From Lachnospiraceae bacterium (GTDB lineage: Bacteria > Bacillota > Clostridia > Lachnospirales > Lachnospiraceae), in assembly GCA_017938405.1 (NCBI GenBank), contig JAGBBP010000028.1, forward strand, positions 1 through 51,763: 51,763 bases of DNA, read 5' to 3'. Shown one piece after another: positions 17,285 to 26,418 of the stretch. How positions within the stretch are numbered: position 1 is the stretch's first letter; every line of letters begins with the position of its first letter. The notes beneath the pieces were generated by a model. That model was given only the letters and a program-made list of their open reading frames with translations, had not been told where the DNA came from and did no database searches. The translations under genes were made by a program, and so were the position numbers.

Positions 17285-17454
17285 AAACGTTCCCCCTGCC
17301 AAGGATTATCCGCAATCCGCATATAGGCTTCCCGATATACCAGTACACCTCCCGGTTCTTTCTCCGGTTTTTGCAAATACCATACAAAAAAGACTATTAC
17401 TGCCACCAGTGCTACCGCCGCTGCCGCCAATGCGATTCTTTGTTTTACCGTCAC
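17269..17454 (-). CDS. Small single-pass membrane protein between sigF and spoVAA
   Basis: A 61-residue product starting at GTG (17454), preceded by AAGGCGGTG at plausible spacing. It has one N-terminal helix (about 7-27, rich in Ala/Val) and a short polar tail with VYREAYMRIADNPWQG. It overlaps spoVAA by 16 bases, so translation of the two is probably coupled. No family is recognised. Its position downstream of the forespore-type promoter suggests a sporulation-linked accessory to SpoVA. It could also be a leader frame that only aids spoVAA translation. Confidence 0.55.
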   Translation of the reverse strand: MTVKQRIALAAAAVALVAVIVFFVWYLQKPEKEPGGVLVYREAYMRIADNPWQGERLCQNK

Positions 17455-17485
17455 TGCCCTTCACCGCCTTTCTTACTACTGACGG

Positions 17486-17515
17486 AAGTATGTGATATTT
17501 TTTCTGAAACTATGC
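17486..17515 (-). promoter_or_regulatory. Candidate sigma-F/G promoter for the spoVAA group
   Basis: On the minus strand, GCATA (17515-17511), 18-base spacer, CATACTT (17492-17486). The -35 matches GHATR fully and the -10 has one mismatch to CATNNTA. The -35 overlaps the sigF stop codon, giving the spoVA genes their own forespore start. Confidence 0.6.
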
Positions 17516-18223
17516 AAGCAGCATCCGCATACGTTGTAAAATTTTCTTTTCCATCCGACTCACCTGTACCTGGCTGACACCCAGCAAAGCAGCAATTTCC
17601 GTCTGGGTTTTATTTTCAAAATAACGCAGTTCGATCAGCTTGCGTTCCTCCTCTTTTAAGCTATCCAACAACTGCTTTGTTACCATATGATTGATAATTT
17701 GTTCCGCTGCATCTTCCTCTCCCGGAATCCGTTCTCCCAACGTACTTTCCGTACCGTCGTTTCGTAAAATCGGTTTCGATAAGGATTCCACTTCCGTACA
17801 GGCTTCCATGGCAAGCACAATTTCTTCCATGCTAAGCCCCGTGTCTGACGCAATTTCTTCTAACGTGGCATCTCTTCCCTGCGCCGCGGAAATACGTTCT
17901 CCTGCCGCCCGCAGCTTCATGTTATTTTCTTTTAGTGTTCTGCTTACCTTTATCATACCGTCATCCCGGAGAAACCGTTTGATTTCCCCTGTTATCATCG
18001 GTACTGCATAGGTAGAGAATTTTACATCAAAAGACACATCAAACTTATCAATGGCTTTGATTAATCCGATGGTTCCGATTTGAAACAAGTCCTCCGCTTC
18101 ACAACCTCGTCCCAAAAAGCGCCGCACCATACTCCATACAAGGCCCACATTTTCGGTCACCAGTTGTTCCCTAGCCTGCACATTCCCTTCCTGCGAAAGG
18201 CGTATCAGTCCGATTGTATCCAA
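17510..18223 (-). CDS. sigF: Forespore sigma factor SigF
   Basis: First compartment-specific sporulation sigma factor, held inactive by SpoIIAB. The 237 residues show region 2 (NVGLVWSMVRRFLGRGCEAEDLFQIGTIGLIKAIDKFD, about 25-62), region 2.4 (FSTYAVPMITGEIKRFLRDDGMIKVSR), region 3 and the region 4 helix-turn-helix near the C-terminus (NKTQTEIAALLGVSQVQVSRMEKKIL). It is third gene of spoIIAA-spoIIAB-sigF, 15 bases after spoIIAB. Gene order, length and motifs separate it from the related SigG. Confidence 0.95.
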   Translation of the reverse strand: MDTIGLIRLSQEGNVQAREQLVTENVGLVWSMVRRFLGRGCEAEDLFQIGTIGLIKAIDKFDVSFDVKFSTYAVPMITGEIKRFLRDDGMIKVSRTLKENNMKLRAAGERISAAQGRDATLEEIASDTGLSMEEIVLAMEACTEVESLSKPILRNDGTESTLGERIPGEEDAAEQIINHMVTKQLLDSLKEEERKLIELRYFENKTQTEIAALLGVSQVQVSRMEKKILQRMRMLLA

Positions 18224-18238
18224 AGGTTTTCCTCCCGC

Positions 18239-18664
18239 TTACCCGATTACTTTTTTCATTTTTACCAAGGTGCCTTCTCCCACCGCCGATTCTACCGTCA
18301 GTTCATCGGTAAAGGCCTCCATAAAGGAAAATCCCATACCGGAACGCTCCATCTCCGGTTTTGTGGTGTACATGGGCTCCATGGCCGTCTTAATATCCGC
18401 AATTCCGTATCCGGTATCCTTTACATGAAAGAAAACCTCCCTTCCCTTTCTGGCACACCACAGTTCCACAATACCTTCCTTTTCCCCGTATCCGTGAATG
18501 ATAGCGTTGGTTACCGCCTCCGACACCGCGGTTTTGGTATCCGCCAGCTCTTCCAATGTAGGATTTAACGGCGTCAAAAATGCCGCCACCGTCATCCGCG
18601 CCAATGCCTCGTTACAAGACTTTGCCTGAAAGGTCAGACACATCTCATTTTCAAACTTATCCAC
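18239..18664 (-). CDS. spoIIAB: Anti-sigma-F factor and serine kinase SpoIIAB
   Basis: GHKL-fold protein that binds SigF and phosphorylates SpoIIAA. The Bergerat ATP site is visible: EAVTNAIIHGYG (N box, about 45-56), VKDTGYGIADI (G1) and ERSGMGFSFMEAF (G2). I choose the GTG at 18664 because AAAGGAGG lies 8 bases upstream; the ATG-containing frame to 18697 would overlap spoIIAA and lacks a site. This gives 141 residues, the normal length. The second gene of the operon, it acts with both neighbours. Confidence 0.93.
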   Translation of the reverse strand: MDKFENEMCLTFQAKSCNEALARMTVAAFLTPLNPTLEELADTKTAVSEAVTNAIIHGYGEKEGIVELWCARKGREVFFHVKDTGYGIADIKTAMEPMYTTKPEMERSGMGFSFMEAFTDELTVESAVGEGTLVKMKKVIG

Positions 18665-18680
18665 TCTCCTGCCTCCTTTT

Positions 18681-19046
18681 CTAATTTGCTCCGCCAAAAG
18701 CTTCCTTCGCCGGACGTAAAAACGCTTCTTCTTCCGTCTTGTACTGCTCTACGATTTTATAAAGTCCGGAAACCTTAAATATCCGGTCCACATTTTTTCC
18801 TACCCCTGTCACACCGACACGTCCGCCCTCAAAAATCACCTGACGGTACCGTCCCATAATGACACCGATGCCGGAGCTGTCCATAAAATCCACTCCGGTA
18901 AAATCAAATAAAATATTTTTTGCCCGGCTCCTCATCAGCATTGTGTCCGCCGCTTCCCGCACCGTCACTGCAGTGTGATGGTCCAAGTCTGCCTTCAACC
19001 GTATTACCAGCACATTTCCCTTTACCTCATATTCCGCAGCCTGCAT
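18681..19046 (-). CDS. spoIIAA: Anti-anti-sigma factor SpoIIAA
   Basis: STAS-domain protein whose unphosphorylated form frees SigF from SpoIIAB. The phosphorylation serine is in DFMDSSGIGVIMGRY (about 52-66), matching the DSSG motif of the family. The ATG at 19046 follows AGAAAGGAGG and gives 121 residues; the longer frame to 19169 is only upstream sequence across the terminator. The gene opens the spoIIA operon. A promoter is not obvious: AGGATGT near 19113-19119 resembles a sigma-H -35, but the -10 is poor. Confidence 0.93.
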   Translation of the reverse strand: MQAAEYEVKGNVLVIRLKADLDHHTAVTVREAADTMLMRSRAKNILFDFTGVDFMDSSGIGVIMGRYRQVIFEGGRVGVTGVGKNVDRIFKVSGLYKIVEQYKTEEEAFLRPAKEAFGGAN

Positions 19047-19060
19047 ATTGCCTCCTTTCT

Positions 19061-19100
19061 GAAAAAAGAAAGAGGACATGTTACTTTTCATGTCCTCTTT
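19061..19100 (-). terminator. Terminator of the TPR-protein operon
   Basis: AAAGAGGACATG (19069-19080) and CATGTCCTCTTT (19089-19100) form a perfect 12-base stem with an 8-base loop, followed on the minus strand by CTTTTTTC. It stops 15 bases before the spoIIAA start, leaving almost no room for a separate promoter after it. Confidence 0.85.
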
Positions 19101-19122
19101 CGTAAATTCACATCCTATAAAA

Positions 19123-20574
19123 TTATTCCAAACCTTCCATACACTGATGTGCCATCTTTGCACGATCACTGCCCGGATAGGTACGCACTAACTCCTGAAA
19201 ATAAATCCGTGCGTTTTCTTCGTCTCCGTCCTTTTGATAGGAACGTCCCAAAAAGTATAAGGTATCGGCATCATTTCCGCCGATCTGATATACCGCCAAC
19301 AAGTCAGCCACCGCTTCTTTATACTTTCCGTCGTCGTATAAGTCATGACCTCTGGTATATCCATATACCTTTATGCGTGCCGCAACCTCTTTAAAAATCC
19401 TCTCATATTCCTCTTCGGACTTCTTCCGGAGTCTTGCACCCGTTTCGACCTCCCTGAGTTTCTTCCCGTATGCAATCAAATCATCCAGAACCTCCAACGG
19501 CTTGTCCTCATCCTTCGCTTCTTCCGCTTCCGTTACTTTTGCCAAAAGTTCCGGATATTCCATTAATACAAGCATTGCATCTTCATAGGCTGCCGCATCA
19601 AACTCCTCTTTTACGGCAGAATCGATTTCCCATTGCAAATCATCGATTTCTTTATTTGCAAGCTCCAGCTTATCTGCCAAATCCTTTTTCTCGCTTTCCA
19701 ATACGGAAATCGTCGTTGTATAGGAGCTGAGTTCCACTCCGTAATCTCTTTCCTGTGCCGCATACTCCGCTTTTAAGTCGGAACGCACCGTCGGTACAAT
19801 CAGCCAGTACAGCACTGCGATTCCGATTAAAATACCGGCAAAAAAAGTAATAAACGCGATGTAATTCGGCTTGTCCTCCTGAAACGATGCCGAAACCGCC
19901 GGTTGATAGGATACCCCTTCCACCGCTTTTTCTTCCCGCACCGCCTGTCCGTCCGGACTCAGAATCCGCTCGATTTCCGCCAGATAAGACAACGTAGTCG
20001 TATTGGCCACATCCGTGTTTTTCGCACGCAGCAAACAACGTTTTGCCTTTTCGTATTCTTCGTTTTTCATGTACAACAGCGCCAGTAACTGTAAGGCCCG
20101 CACGTAACCCGGATTGGCTCCGATAACCTTCCGCAACTGTAACATGGCAAGGTCGTCGCTTCCCTGCTTTGCGTAAGCCAGCGCCTGATTGTATTTCTTA
20201 ACGGTCTGGTTCACCGCATCTAACTTCGCCGGATTGGATTGCACCTTCTCCACAAAGTAATCCGCCAGATTATTCTCCGGTGAAAAGTGTTTACTGATAA
20301 TCCATTCACTTAAAGCGCTTACCGGTTCTCCCAATTCATAATAAATCAAACCGAGAAGATTTCTCGCCTGTATATTCCTTTTGTTATGTTCCAGACTTTT
20401 TTTCAGCATAATCACGGCACCGGACAAATCCCGCACCTTTGCTTTTTTCAATCCCTCGTTATAATAACGGTTTGAAAGTCGGTATAAACGTACACTTACG
20501 GAGATATCCGCTCCGCATTGCTCGCAATAGCGACGATTTCGCCCCATCTCAAATCCACACTTCGGACAATTCAT
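19123..20574 (-). CDS. Zinc-ribbon and TPR-repeat membrane protein
   Basis: The 483-residue protein begins with a zinc ribbon (CPKC at 3-6 and CEQC at 17-20). TPR-like helical repeats follow (about 30-205), then one membrane helix (about 243-265, AFITFFAGILIGIAVLYWLIV), a coiled coil (about 275-325) and a second set of TPR units (about 400-475, ending AKMAHQCMEGLE). The layout suggests a scaffold with repeats on both sides of the membrane. Specific function is unknown. It follows a 47-residue protein gene by 8 bases and shares its promoter. The location next to spoIIA does not prove a sporulation role, because a strong terminator separates them. Confidence 0.8.
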   Translation of the reverse strand: MNCPKCGFEMGRNRRYCEQCGADISVSVRLYRLSNRYYNEGLKKAKVRDLSGAVIMLKKSLEHNKRNIQARNLLGLIYYELGEPVSALSEWIISKHFSPENNLADYFVEKVQSNPAKLDAVNQTVKKYNQALAYAKQGSDDLAMLQLRKVIGANPGYVRALQLLALLYMKNEEYEKAKRCLLRAKNTDVANTTTLSYLAEIERILSPDGQAVREEKAVEGVSYQPAVSASFQEDKPNYIAFITFFAGILIGIAVLYWLIVPTVRSDLKAEYAAQERDYGVELSSYTTTISVLESEKKDLADKLELANKEIDDLQWEIDSAVKEEFDAAAYEDAMLVLMEYPELLAKVTEAEEAKDEDKPLEVLDDLIAYGKKLREVETGARLRKKSEEEYERIFKEVAARIKVYGYTRGHDLYDDGKYKEAVADLLAVYQIGGNDADTLYFLGRSYQKDGDEENARIYFQELVRTYPGSDRAKMAHQCMEGLE

Positions 20575-20582
20575 CGCGTCTT

Positions 20583-20726
20583 CTACCTTCTTTCTTTTCT
20601 TCCCGTAACTACCTGCTCCAACAAATCGGACAAATCCGTTAAGTCATTATTCATAATCGCCTCTTCCGCTTCATCTATCTCCAGACTTGGCTGAAACTTC
20701 GCTAACTCTTCCTCGTAATTTAACAT
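20583..20726 (-). CDS. Small acidic protein of 47 residues
   Basis: I start this at the ATG at 20726 because GGAGG (AGGAGGAAAGACT) lies immediately upstream; the 85-residue longer frame covers the promoter and is unlikely. The product, beginning MLNYEEELAKFQPSLEIDEAEE, is acidic and helical with an Asp/Leu-rich second half (DLTDLSDLLEQV) and a basic tail. No family is recognised. It is co-transcribed with the TPR protein and may interact with it. Confidence 0.65.
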   Translation of the reverse strand: MLNYEEELAKFQPSLEIDEAEEAIMNNDLTDLSDLLEQVVTGRKERR

Positions 20727-20811
20727 AGTCTTTCCTCCTACCGTGTACAAATTCCAAAACAAACGACGCATTCCCTGTATTCTTTCAAATCTTAATATTA
20801 CTCTAAGTTCT

Positions 20812-20840
20812 ATCATATAGACAAACTTCATAAAAATCAA
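20812..20840 (-). promoter_or_regulatory. Promoter of the small protein-TPR operon
   Basis: TTGATT (20840-20835), 17-base spacer, TATGAT (20817-20812), about 85 bases before the 47-residue gene. Confidence 0.65.
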
Positions 20841-20874
20841 TAGGTTCCTTCTATTTTTTCATTTAGTTACACAG

Positions 20875-20914
20875 AAAAAAGGCGACATTGCCCGTTTTTC
20901 CGTGCAATATCGCC
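20875..20914 (-). terminator. Terminator of valS
   Basis: GGCGACATTGC (20881-20891) pairs with GCAATATCGCC (20904-20914), with one G-U pair, and is followed by T6 on the minus strand (20880-20875). Confidence 0.85.
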
Positions 20915-20970
20915 CTGTTTTTTCTTTCTTTGCCATTCTGCCGTATTCCAAACGACAAAATATGCCTTAT

Positions 20971-23661
20971 TTATTTACAAAAATGTGCCAGACGCTCTTC
21001 TACCTGCGCCATCATCGCGGTGTACTTCTCAAGCTTTGCTCTTTCTTCCGCAAGCTTTGCTTCCGGCGCCTTGTTTACGAAGTTCGGATTGGACAGCATA
21101 CCGTTAACACGCTTAAGTTCGCCTTCCAAACGAGTCTTTTCCTTAGAAAGACGCTCGATTTCCTTTTCGATATCTACCAAATCCGCAAACGGAATGTAAA
21201 TGGTGGCATTCGGAATTACCGCAGATACCGCATCCGCATCGATACCGTCCTTATCGGCCTGAATCTTTACCTCGCTTGCACCGCCTAAGGATGCGAAGAA
21301 TACCTTACTGTTTTCAAAGATTGCGCGAACAGACTCCTGCTCGGAAACTACGAATACCTGAGCCTTTCTGCTCGGCGGAACGTTCATCTCGCTACGCAGG
21401 TTACGGATGCCCTTAACCGCTTCCTTAATGAGTTCTACCGCTTCTTCCTCAGCTGCAAATGCGAACGCATCGCTGTACTCCGGCCAAGCGGAAATCATGA
21501 TGGACTCGTCTGCGGTATTCTCTTCCATTTCCTTTAAGGTGCAGAAGATTTCCTCGGTTACAAACGGCATGTACGGATGCAAAAGCTTTAACGCATCGGT
21601 CAGGACATGACGTAAGGTCCAGATTGCCGCTGCCTTGCTGCTCTCGTCGTTGCCGTAGAGACGCGGCTTCACCATCTCGATGTACCAGTCACAGAACTCT
21701 TCCCAAATGAAATCGTAAATCTTCTGTGCCGCAATACCCATCTCGAACTTGTCAAGATTCTCGGTTACTTCCTTGCAAAGGGTATTTGCCTTGGAAAGAA
21801 TCCACTTATCCGCATCAGCGAGACTACTCATATCCGGAGTCGTTGCCTTTGCCGCAGCGCCGTTGCCGGCTGCCTCCATCTGCTGCATATTCATCATAAT
21901 GAAACGGCTTGCATTCCATACCTTATTGGCAAAGTTTCTGCTTGCCTCTACACGCTCCATGTAGAAACGCATATCGTTACCCGGCGCGTTACCGGTAATC
22001 AGAGTGAATCGAAGGGCATCCGCACCGTACTGGTCAATGATTTCCAGCGGATCGATACCGTTTCCTAAGGACTTACTCATCTTACGTCCCTGAGAGTCAC
22101 GTACCAGGCCGTGGAACAATACAGTCTTAAACGGCTTTTCCTTCATCTGCTCGTAACCGGAGAAAATCATACGGATTACCCAGAAGAAGATAATGTCGTA
22201 ACCGGTAACCAGGACATCCGTCGGATAGAAATACTTTAAGTCCTCGGTCATCTCCGGCCATCCCAAAGTGGAGAACGGCCATAATGCGGAGGAGAACCAG
22301 GTATCCAAGGTATCCGGATCCTGCTCTAAGTGGTCATGTCCGCACTTCGGACATACCTTCGGCGCATCTGCGGTCTTGGCTACGATAATCTCGCCGCACT
22401 TATCACAGTAGTAAGCCGGGATACGATGTCCCCACCAAAGCTGTCTGGAAATACACCAGTCGCGGATATTGTCGGTCCAGTTAAAGTAGGTCTTTTCCAT
22501 ACGCTCCGGAACAAGGGTGATTTCCTTATTCTTAACTGCCTCAACCGCCGGCTTAATGAGCTCATCCATCTTTACGAACCACTGCTGCTTGATTAACGGC
22601 TCAACGGTGGTCTTACAACGGTCGTGAGTACCTACGTTGTGGGAGTAGTCTTCAATGCGAACCAAAAGTCCCATCTCATCCAGTTCTTTTACAATCTGCT
22701 TTCTTGCTTCGTAACGGTCCATGCCGGCGAACTTGCCGCCTGCCGCATTAATCGTTGCGTCGTCGTTCATAATGTTGATTTCCGGTAAGTTGTGACGCTT
22801 TCCTACCTCGAAGTCGTTCGGGTCGTGGGCCGGGGTAATCTTAACAACGCCGGTACCGAAATCCATTTCTACATAATCATCCGCAATAATCGGAATCTCA
22901 CGGTCAACAAACGGAAGCATTACGGTCTTTCCTACCAAATGCGTATACCGCTCATCGTTCGGGTTTACCGCAATTGCGGTATCACCCAGCATGGTCTCCG
23001 GACGGGTGGTAGCGAACTCCAGGAACTCATCGGTACCTACTACCGGATACTTAATGTGCCAGAAATGGCCTGCCTGCTCTTCGTATTCTACCTCTGCATC
23101 GGAAATGGAGGTCTTACAAATCGGACACCAGTTTACGATACGGGAGCCCTTATAAATCATCTTCTTCTCATAAAGCTTTACGAATACTTCCTCAACGGCC
23201 TTGTTACAGCCCTCGTCCATGGTGAAACGCTCTCTGTCCCAGTCACAGGAAGAACCCAGCTTCTTTAGCTGGCTGATAATACGTCCGCCGTACTCCTTCT
23301 TCCACTCCCATGCACGCTCTAAAAAGCCCTCACGGCCAAGGTCTCTCTTATCAATACCTTCCTTCTTCATCTGCTCGATAATCTTAACCTCGGTAGCGAT
23401 ACTTGCATGGTCCGTACCCGGCTGCCACAGTGCATTGTAGCCCTGCATTCTCTTGTAACGGATTAAAATATCCTGCATGGTGTTATCCAGTGCATGGCCC
23501 ATGTGAAGCTGACCGGTAATGTTTGGCGGCGGAATCACAATGGTAAACGGTTTCTTTGTCTCATCCGGCTCGGCATGGAAATACTTCTTATCCAGCCACT
23601 TTGCATACAATCTGTCCTCTATGTCCTTCGGATCATAGGTCTTTGCTAATTCTTTCTGCAT
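20971..23661 (-). CDS. valS: Valyl-tRNA synthetase
   Basis: Class I aminoacyl-tRNA synthetase charging tRNA-Val, 896 residues, normal length. Signatures are [17 protein letters not shown] (HIGH-type, about 45-61) and the [12 protein letters not shown] motif (about 534-545). The editing domain lies between ([15 protein letters not shown], about 219-233). [18 protein letters not shown] precedes a Cys-rich zinc stretch, and a C-terminal coiled coil (about 825-895) ends the protein. It stands alone under a T-box leader at 23677-23960, so expression should rise when tRNA-Val is uncharged. Confidence 0.97.
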   Translation of the reverse strand: MQKELAKTYDPKDIEDRLYAKWLDKKYFHAEPDETKKPFTIVIPPPNITGQLHMGHALDNTMQDILIRYKRMQGYNALWQPGTDHASIATEVKIIEQMKKEGIDKRDLGREGFLERAWEWKKEYGGRIISQLKKLGSSCDWDRERFTMDEGCNKAVEEVFVKLYEKKMIYKGSRIVNWCPICKTSISDAEVEYEEQAGHFWHIKYPVVGTDEFLEFATTRPETMLGDTAIAVNPNDERYTHLVGKTVMLPFVDREIPIIADDYVEMDFGTGVVKITPAHDPNDFEVGKRHNLPEINIMNDDATINAAGGKFAGMDRYEARKQIVKELDEMGLLVRIEDYSHNVGTHDRCKTTVEPLIKQQWFVKMDELIKPAVEAVKNKEITLVPERMEKTYFNWTDNIRDWCISRQLWWGHRIPAYYCDKCGEIIVAKTADAPKVCPKCGHDHLEQDPDTLDTWFSSALWPFSTLGWPEMTEDLKYFYPTDVLVTGYDIIFFWVIRMIFSGYEQMKEKPFKTVLFHGLVRDSQGRKMSKSLGNGIDPLEIIDQYGADALRFTLITGNAPGNDMRFYMERVEASRNFANKVWNASRFIMMNMQQMEAAGNGAAAKATTPDMSSLADADKWILSKANTLCKEVTENLDKFEMGIAAQKIYDFIWEEFCDWYIEMVKPRLYGNDESSKAAAIWTLRHVLTDALKLLHPYMPFVTEEIFCTLKEMEENTADESIMISAWPEYSDAFAFAAEEEAVELIKEAVKGIRNLRSEMNVPPSRKAQVFVVSEQESVRAIFENSKVFFASLGGASEVKIQADKDGIDADAVSAVIPNATIYIPFADLVDIEKEIERLSKEKTRLEGELKRVNGMLSNPNFVNKAPEAKLAEERAKLEKYTAMMAQVEERLAHFCK

Positions 23662-23676
23662 ACAATTTCCTCCTTA

Positions 23677-23960
23677 AAATAAAATAACGGCTAATTCCCC
23701 CTATAAGGACGAATTAACCGTGGTACCACCTTACTTCGCAACAAGCCGCAAAAGCTCTACTGCCTCTTTGTCTGTAACGGGACCTCCCGGTAGTCTCTAC
23801 TGCGAACCGTTCCTGCCATCACAGGAATCCGTTCCTTCAAAACTACAGCTCCGAAGCTACCTTCCATAAGCAAGCCTTTACAGGACCTTTCAGCCGGTGA
23901 GTCCCGCTCTCTTTCAAGATGACTTATGTACTCCTCTTCTTCCGCGCATTTTCAATATGT
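23677..23960 (-). ncRNA. T-box leader controlling valS
   Basis: Structured leader that reads the charging state of a tRNA. Read on the minus strand, Stem I contains AGTA on the 5' side and helix CATAAG (23928-23923) with CTTATG (23870-23865), then GAAGGTAGC. The last segment contains a GUA valine codon at 23860-23858, the likely specifier. The T-box core TGGTACCACGG lies at 23729-23719; its UGGU fits the ACCA end of tRNA-Val. The terminator pairs ACGGTTAATTC with GAATTAGCCGT (23721-23711 and 23697-23687), followed by TATTTTATTTT. Confidence 0.92.
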
Positions 23961-23964
23961 GTTT

Positions 23965-23993
23965 ATCTTAATCGAACCGTGAAAAAAAGTCAA
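23965..23993 (-). promoter_or_regulatory. Promoter of the T-box-valS transcript
   Basis: TTGACT (23993-23988), 17-base spacer, TAAGAT (23970-23965), immediately before the T-box. From 23994 to 24100 I see no other signal. Confidence 0.75.
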
Positions 23994-24100
23994 GCAGATT
24001 TTTTATTTTCCTTTCGCTGTTGTTTCTGCCGTTCCTTTTCCCTTCCATGGGTTACATTGTGATAACACCGCGTTATTCGTCAAAAAATTCCGAAAAAACC

Positions 24101-24129
24101 TTGTCATTTTCCTTAATTGGTGATATAAT
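24101..24129 (+). promoter_or_regulatory. Promoter of the EAL-domain protein gene
   Basis: TTGTCA (24101-24106), 17-base spacer, TATAAT (24124-24129), about 78 bases before the preferred ATG. Confidence 0.8.
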
Positions 24130-24207
24130 TATTCTGATTTAGATTTGTTTTTTAGAAATGTATTTTTTGATACCATTTTGTGCATTCAAAGAGAGGACTT
24201 TAACCTT

Positions 24208-26325
24208 ATGCGATTCACACACAAGACAGCAAACAAACAAAATATGCTTTACGACGAATTAACCGGAATCTATAACCAGCAGAGTTTTTTCGAATGCACC
24301 TCTTATATGCTGGAAGAACATCCGGATACTTCCTTTTGCCTGATTTACTGGAATATCCGTAAATTCCGTACCACCAATGATTTATTCGGTTGGGAGGCCG
24401 GGGATCAGATTTTGGTCCAGTGGGCTCATACCTTACAGGAAGTTTTGAAAGATGAGCTGGCAGTTTACGGCCGACTGGACCACGATAACTTCCTTTGTTG
24501 TGTTACGGAAGATTTTATACAAAACAGTGATTGGACCAAGCTTGGCGAAATCAGTTACTTTACCGGTGAAACCGAGTATCACTTTTACTCCTGTTGCGGA
24601 TTATACCGCATCACCGACCTCACCCTTCCTCTTTCCAACATGATTGACAAAGCCCGGGCAGCCATGGAAACCATCAAAAACAATTACATGGCCCTTTATG
24701 CTTGGTACGACGAAAGTATGTGGAATGCCCTTTTGGAAGAGCAACGCATGAATACCGAATTTAAAACTGCCATTGCGGAAAAACAGTTCAAAGTATATTA
24801 CCAGCCGATTTGTCGCTCCAGCGACGGACTTATTACCAGTGCGGAGGCGCTGGTTCGTTGGGTGCATCCGACGAAGGGGATGATTTCTCCGGGTACTTTT
24901 ATTCCGTTGTTCGAGAAGAACGGCTTTATCAGCATTTTGGACCGTTACGTTTGGGACGAAGTCTGTGCCATGCAGCAGTCCCGTTTGGACCAGGGACTTG
25001 CCACCGTGCCGGTTTCCGTCAATGTATCCCGCGTAGAATTTTACAATCCGGCCCTTTGTGACGATATCCGTAACATCGTAAAACGTCATAACCTTTCTCC
25101 GGATTTATTAAAAATCGAAATTACGGAAAGTGCTTACGCAGATAACCCGGTGCAGGTACAGGAAGCAGTCAAAAAGCTTCATTCCTACGGCTTCTCCGTT
25201 TTAATGGACGACTTCGGCAGCGGTTATTCTTCTCTGAATATGTTAAAGGATTTACCGATTGACGTTTTAAAAATCGACATGCGTTTTCTGGATAATCTGG
25301 ATCAAAGCCAGAAGGCTTCCATTGTATTGGAATCCATTATCCGTCTGGCAAAATGGATGAAGTTAAGTGTCGTATCCGAAGGTGTAGAGACAAAAAAAGA
25401 ATGGGATTACCTGCGCAGTGTAGAATGTGACGCGGTACAGGGTTACTACTTCTATCGTCCGATGCCGCAGGAAGAATACATTGCTTTATTAGACAAAACC
25501 GCAGCCAACAGTACCAATCTTTTATTCCATACCTCCACCGAGTTTGACGATTCCATTATGGACATCTTCAACCAGACCAACACCATGGAAAGCGTTTTGT
25601 TCTACAGTATGTTGGGTGGTATGGGATTATTGGAAGTCTGTGACGGAGAGATTGAGCTGATTCGGGTCAATAACGGCTATTACGAAACAGTCTACAATAC
25701 CCTTCCGCGTGAACGTAAAATATTGAACCGGCCGTTCCAAGAGCCGGAACGCAGTTTCCTCATAGAACAGTGCCGTATTGCCAAAGACGAGGCAAAGATT
25801 CAGCAGTTCCAGCTTCATCACAGAAGAGAAGACGATACTTATGTATGGCTTAACGTAAAGCTTCGTCATCTGGGTGGCAGTTCCCATCGCTCTTTGTTCT
25901 TGTTTGCGATTGATAACATCGAAGAACTGAAAAAGGCAGAGAGGGAACGTTATGTTACCAACTACAGTACTGTTTTATTGAAGTTGTTTGACCGGGTATA
26001 TCACCTGGATTATGCAGCGGATACCATCGAACTGCTTCACGCTTCCGGGGAAGATTTTATTGAGCCACGGACCCAGTATTCCTCTGCCGACTTTTTCAAG
26101 CATCTTGCTGAAGTAACCGCCCCAGAGGACTTAGAAAAGCTTAAAATTATAAAAGATAAGACCTTGCTGGACGAGACTTTGGAAAAGCAACATACCAACT
26201 GTCTCTCCATTCATTACATGTTCCGGGGAAATGTCGCTGTTACCGATACTACCGCGCACTTTTTCAAAGCTGATTTGCCGGATGGTAGCGAACATTATTT
26301 ATGCTGTGTAAAAAAGAATGTATAA
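24208..26325 (+). CDS. Cyclic-di-GMP phosphodiesterase with degenerate GGDEF and PAS-like tail
   Basis: A 705-residue cytoplasmic signalling protein without membrane segments. The GGDEF domain (about 15-175) has lost its active motif: where GGDEF is expected it reads YGRLDHDNF, so diguanylate synthesis is unlikely. The EAL domain (about 190-435) looks intact: AEALVRW, VNVSR, IEITESAY, MDDFGSGYSSL, VLKIDMRFL, SEGVET and QGYYFYRPM carry the metal and catalytic residues. About 270 further residues contain two PAS-like units, which may sense a ligand. ATG 24208 has GAGAGGA upstream; the in-frame start 21 codons earlier lacks a site. The gene is monocistronic. Confidence 0.87.
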   Translation: MRFTHKTANKQNMLYDELTGIYNQQSFFECTSYMLEEHPDTSFCLIYWNIRKFRTTNDLFGWEAGDQILVQWAHTLQEVLKDELAVYGRLDHDNFLCCVTEDFIQNSDWTKLGEISYFTGETEYHFYSCCGLYRITDLTLPLSNMIDKARAAMETIKNNYMALYAWYDESMWNALLEEQRMNTEFKTAIAEKQFKVYYQPICRSSDGLITSAEALVRWVHPTKGMISPGTFIPLFEKNGFISILDRYVWDEVCAMQQSRLDQGLATVPVSVNVSRVEFYNPALCDDIRNIVKRHNLSPDLLKIEITESAYADNPVQVQEAVKKLHSYGFSVLMDDFGSGYSSLNMLKDLPIDVLKIDMRFLDNLDQSQKASIVLESIIRLAKWMKLSVVSEGVETKKEWDYLRSVECDAVQGYYFYRPMPQEEYIALLDKTAANSTNLLFHTSTEFDDSIMDIFNQTNTMESVLFYSMLGGMGLLEVCDGEIELIRVNNGYYETVYNTLPRERKILNRPFQEPERSFLIEQCRIAKDEAKIQQFQLHHRREDDTYVWLNVKLRHLGGSSHRSLFLFAIDNIEELKKAERERYVTNYSTVLLKLFDRVYHLDYAADTIELLHASGEDFIEPRTQYSSADFFKHLAEVTAPEDLEKLKIIKDKTLLDETLEKQHTNCLSIHYMFRGNVAVTDTTAHFFKADLPDGSEHYLCCVKKNV

Positions 26326-26352
26326 CGTTTTTCCTCCTTTCTATGTTTCATA

Positions 26353-26395
26353 CAAAAACGGTGTCAGGACAAAGCTCCCGACACCGTTTTTTGTT
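26353..26395. terminator. Bidirectional terminator after the EAL gene
   Basis: ACGGTGTC (26358-26365) pairs with GACACCGT (26380-26387), with an inner AGG/CTCC contact, and T6 follows on the + strand. Runs of A upstream (26354-26358) give a weaker T-tract on minus, useful for the convergent glycosidase gene. Confidence 0.85.
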
Positions 26396-26418
26396 TTAAT
26401 GTTTCAAATTATCTTCTT

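Noticed and set aside
19108..19125. Sigma-H promoter for spoIIAA
   Set aside because: AGGATGT resembles a -35, but no acceptable GAAT-type -10 is at the right distance, so I do not annotate it as a feature.
19047..19169. Longer SpoIIAA start
   Set aside because: It would read through the upstream operon terminator; family length and the AGAAAGGAGG site support 19046.
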